From Dehalococcoidia bacterium (GTDB taxonomy: Bacteria; Chloroflexota; Dehalococcoidia; CAUJGQ01): a stretch of 46,586 nucleotides of DNA. The stretch spans positions 1 to 46,586 of the forward strand of contig DATGEL010000035.1 of the NCBI GenBank assembly GCA_035310145.1, given 5' to 3'. Positions within the stretch are counted from its first letter, which is position 1. Each line of letters begins with the position of its first letter. The translations under genes were made by a program, and so were the position numbers. Shown piece after piece: positions 45,642 through 46,586 of the stretch. The notes under the pieces are model-generated. The model did not search any database, was not told the origin of the DNA, and saw only the letters and a program-made list of their open reading frames with translations.

Positions 45642-45839
45642 TCAGATTCCGCCCACGCCGCGCACCGCTGCTCGCAGAAGCGAGCGCAACTGGCGCGCAT
45701 CACAGGCGGCCGCGTGACGGCGCTGAAGGTGCACGCAGGCGCTCGTCAGCAGCTCCTGCTCGTCCGTGTCGCGCGCCTCCCAGTCGCAGGCCGGGTCGAT
45801 TCCCGTGTCCCGGCAAATGAAGGCCTGCTGCACGCGCAT
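45642..45839 (-). CDS. DUF1059-like small protein
   Basis: The 65 residues read RVQQAFICRDTGIDPACDWE, then ARDTDEQELLTSACVHLQRR, HAAACDARQLRSLL. The order CRDxGxD, a DWxARxTDEQELL segment and a late H.xxxHxx match the DUF1059 family (pattern C.D.G.DC...RG.TEEELL..A..H....HG). ATG 45839 has GGGGG upstream. The family has no known role; conserved Cys and His suggest metal binding. Open sequence further upstream is arginine-rich and dismissed. Confidence 0.6.
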   Translation of the reverse strand: MRVQQAFICRDTGIDPACDWEARDTDEQELLTSACVHLQRRHAAACDARQLRSLLRAAVRGVGGI

Positions 45840-45983
45840 CCTGGCGACCCCCTGGACCCCGCCCGCGGGCGCAAGAACCGGCGATGGCCGTCCGTGTGGT
45901 GAGATACGGCGGGAAGGTCGGCCGGATAGGGCCTGCAGCGTCGACTGCGAAGACGGCGCGCCCACCCACCTGCGCGCCGCCCG

Positions 45984-46013
45984 CCTCTATTCCCCTCTAT
46001 TCCCCTCTATTCC
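45984..46013. repeat. Tandem repeat, three 10-bp units
   Basis: CCTCTATTCC occurs three times head to tail. On the minus strand the unit GGAATAGAGG includes a TAG; the real stop of the gene at 46007 falls inside the first unit met. Confidence 0.9.
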
Positions 46014-46450
46014 ATGGAGATGTCGAAGTTCAGCGTGGTGTGCGTGCCGTCCTCGGCGGCGATCAGGGTCACCGTGCCCCTGGCGCCGCGATAGGTTCCG
46101 GTGCCGCCGACGACGGGAAGCGCGGCGCCCGTGGCCAGGCCGGCGAGGTGGGCAGAGCCGTGGAACAGCAGGTTGCCCTCAGGCAGCTCGACGCTGCAGG
46201 CGATCAGGCCGGCCACGTCGTCGCCGGCGACGCGGGTCACAATCACGATGGTCTCGGCCAGGCCGATCTTCTTGCCGTCACGGTAGAGCGGAGCGTCCTC
46301 CGCCTCCTGGGCGCCCTGGGTGAGGTGGTCGAGGAAGTCCGCCGGACTGACCGCCGCCTCCGAGTCCTGCACCACGACGGTGAAGCTCTGGCGTTGCGGA
46401 TCGGCCGCCGGCGCGGCGCGTGAGATCAGGACGGGGGCGGCGAAGGCCAC
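46007..46450 (-). CDS. Dirigent/allene-oxide-cyclase-barrel-like protein, N-terminus probably cut by an IS
   Basis: The 147 visible residues contain RQSFTVVVQDSEAAVSPADF, PLYRDGKKIGLAETIVIVTR, AGLIACSVELPEGNLLFHGS and LPVVGGTGTYRGARGTVTLI. The GGTGxYxGARG motif near the end is the mark of dirigent/allene oxide cyclase-like beta barrels, usually secreted. GTG 46450 is a possible start with no good ribosome binding site. The frame is open upstream to about 46475, where an IS begins. The segment AAIRSVAFAAPVLISRAAPA looks like the second half of a signal peptide. So the first part of the gene is probably displaced. Confidence 0.65.
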   Translation of the reverse strand: MAFAAPVLISRAAPAADPQRQSFTVVVQDSEAAVSPADFLDHLTQGAQEAEDAPLYRDGKKIGLAETIVIVTRVAGDDVAGLIACSVELPEGNLLFHGSAHLAGLATGAALPVVGGTGTYRGARGTVTLIAAEDGTHTTLNFDISME

Positions 46451-46474
46451 GGAGCGAATCGCGGCGGTGGGGGA

Positions 46475-46586
46475 TTAGGGTCTGTCTGATGAATGGACCC
46501 GTTGCCCGGTATCCTGTGCAGGAGGGTGTGCACACCACAGGAGCTGGGCATGGTCGGGCGGGGAGAACTGACGGACGCAGCGTGGG
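46475..46586 (+). mobile_element. Left end of an IS5-family-like insertion sequence (partial)
   Basis: From about 46475 (GGGTCTGTCTGATGAATGG) the sequence changes character. The transposase start lies about 75 bases further in, the normal distance for IS5-type elements. The target may be TTA or TA at 46473-46476. The right end lies beyond the window, so the inverted repeat cannot be compared. Confidence 0.6.
46550..46586 (+). CDS. IS5-family transposase, N-terminal fragment
   Basis: Only 12 codons are in the window: MVGRGELTDAAW. The pattern RGELTDAAWxRI..LLP is the usual start of IS5-type (IS427-like) DDE transposases. AGGAG lies six bases upstream of the ATG. The catalytic domain is off the edge. 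The call rests on these few residues and the flanking change in sequence. Confidence 0.65.
   Translation, partial: MVGRGELTDAAW

Overview
The window is about 46.6 kb of high-GC bacterial chromosome. The mix of genes suggests an uncultured Chloroflexota-like organism: an F420/luciferase-type oxidoreductase, a single-chain acyl-CoA carboxylase, a CaiB/BaiF CoA-transferase, ECF sigma factors with membrane anti-sigma factors, a C-terminally anchored Ser/Thr kinase, a fused SecDF, SufU, DUF2630 and a perfect CIRCE operator. An actinobacterium is less likely but cannot be excluded from sequence alone. No rRNA, tRNA or CRISPR array was seen. Function calls rest on motifs read by eye, not on database searches.

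Layout. 1-571: tail of an IS3-family element that has cut off the front of a secreted repeat protein. 608-8567: stand-alone metabolic and stress genes (HDAC-like deacetylase, Thr/Ser dehydratase-like PLP enzyme, alpha/beta hydrolase, lipoprotein trypsin-like protease, P-loop kinase, SUMF1-like protein and nucleoside phosphorylase, small membrane proteins). 8631-10006: divergent TetR regulator and methyltransferase sharing a palindromic operator. 10153-16114: sugar nucleotidyltransferase, MocR-type regulator, two methyltransferases (one FkbM-type, of low GC) and small unknown genes. 16470-18424: an iron-sulfur/sulfur-transfer trio (SufU, two-domain rhodanese, degenerate A-type carrier). 18534-18710: a candidate small RNA. 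19646-25253: two sigma/anti-sigma pairs, with an LLM oxidoreductase and a two-gene membrane operon between them.

25279-35098 is a co-directional minus-strand housekeeping run: def, cca, yajC, secDF, fabI, then a biotin-dependent acyl-CoA carboxylase. It links protein maturation, export and lipid precursor synthesis. 35266-43053 is mostly plus-strand acyl-CoA and hydroxyacid-type metabolism: VOC protein, frameshifted SDR, acyl-CoA dehydrogenase-like flavoprotein, BadH-like SDR and CaiB/BaiF transferase. It is interrupted by a three-repeat membrane protein and a Ser/Thr kinase that diverge from an orphan CIRCE element. 43073-46450 holds small, mostly stress-type or unknown minus-strand genes. 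The window ends in the start of an IS5-type element at about 46475.

The most unusual material lies between genes. (i) Period-7 tandem repeats with a CCTGT/CCCT core sit immediately before the start codons of several genes, twice as inverted pairs. (ii) Two copies of a roughly 180-bp two-hairpin palindromic element have exchanged loops. (iii) A perfect CIRCE site is not linked to any chaperone gene. (iv) A promoter-terminator pair bounds a structured RNA of about 140 nt. (v) There is a 42-bp perfect palindrome.
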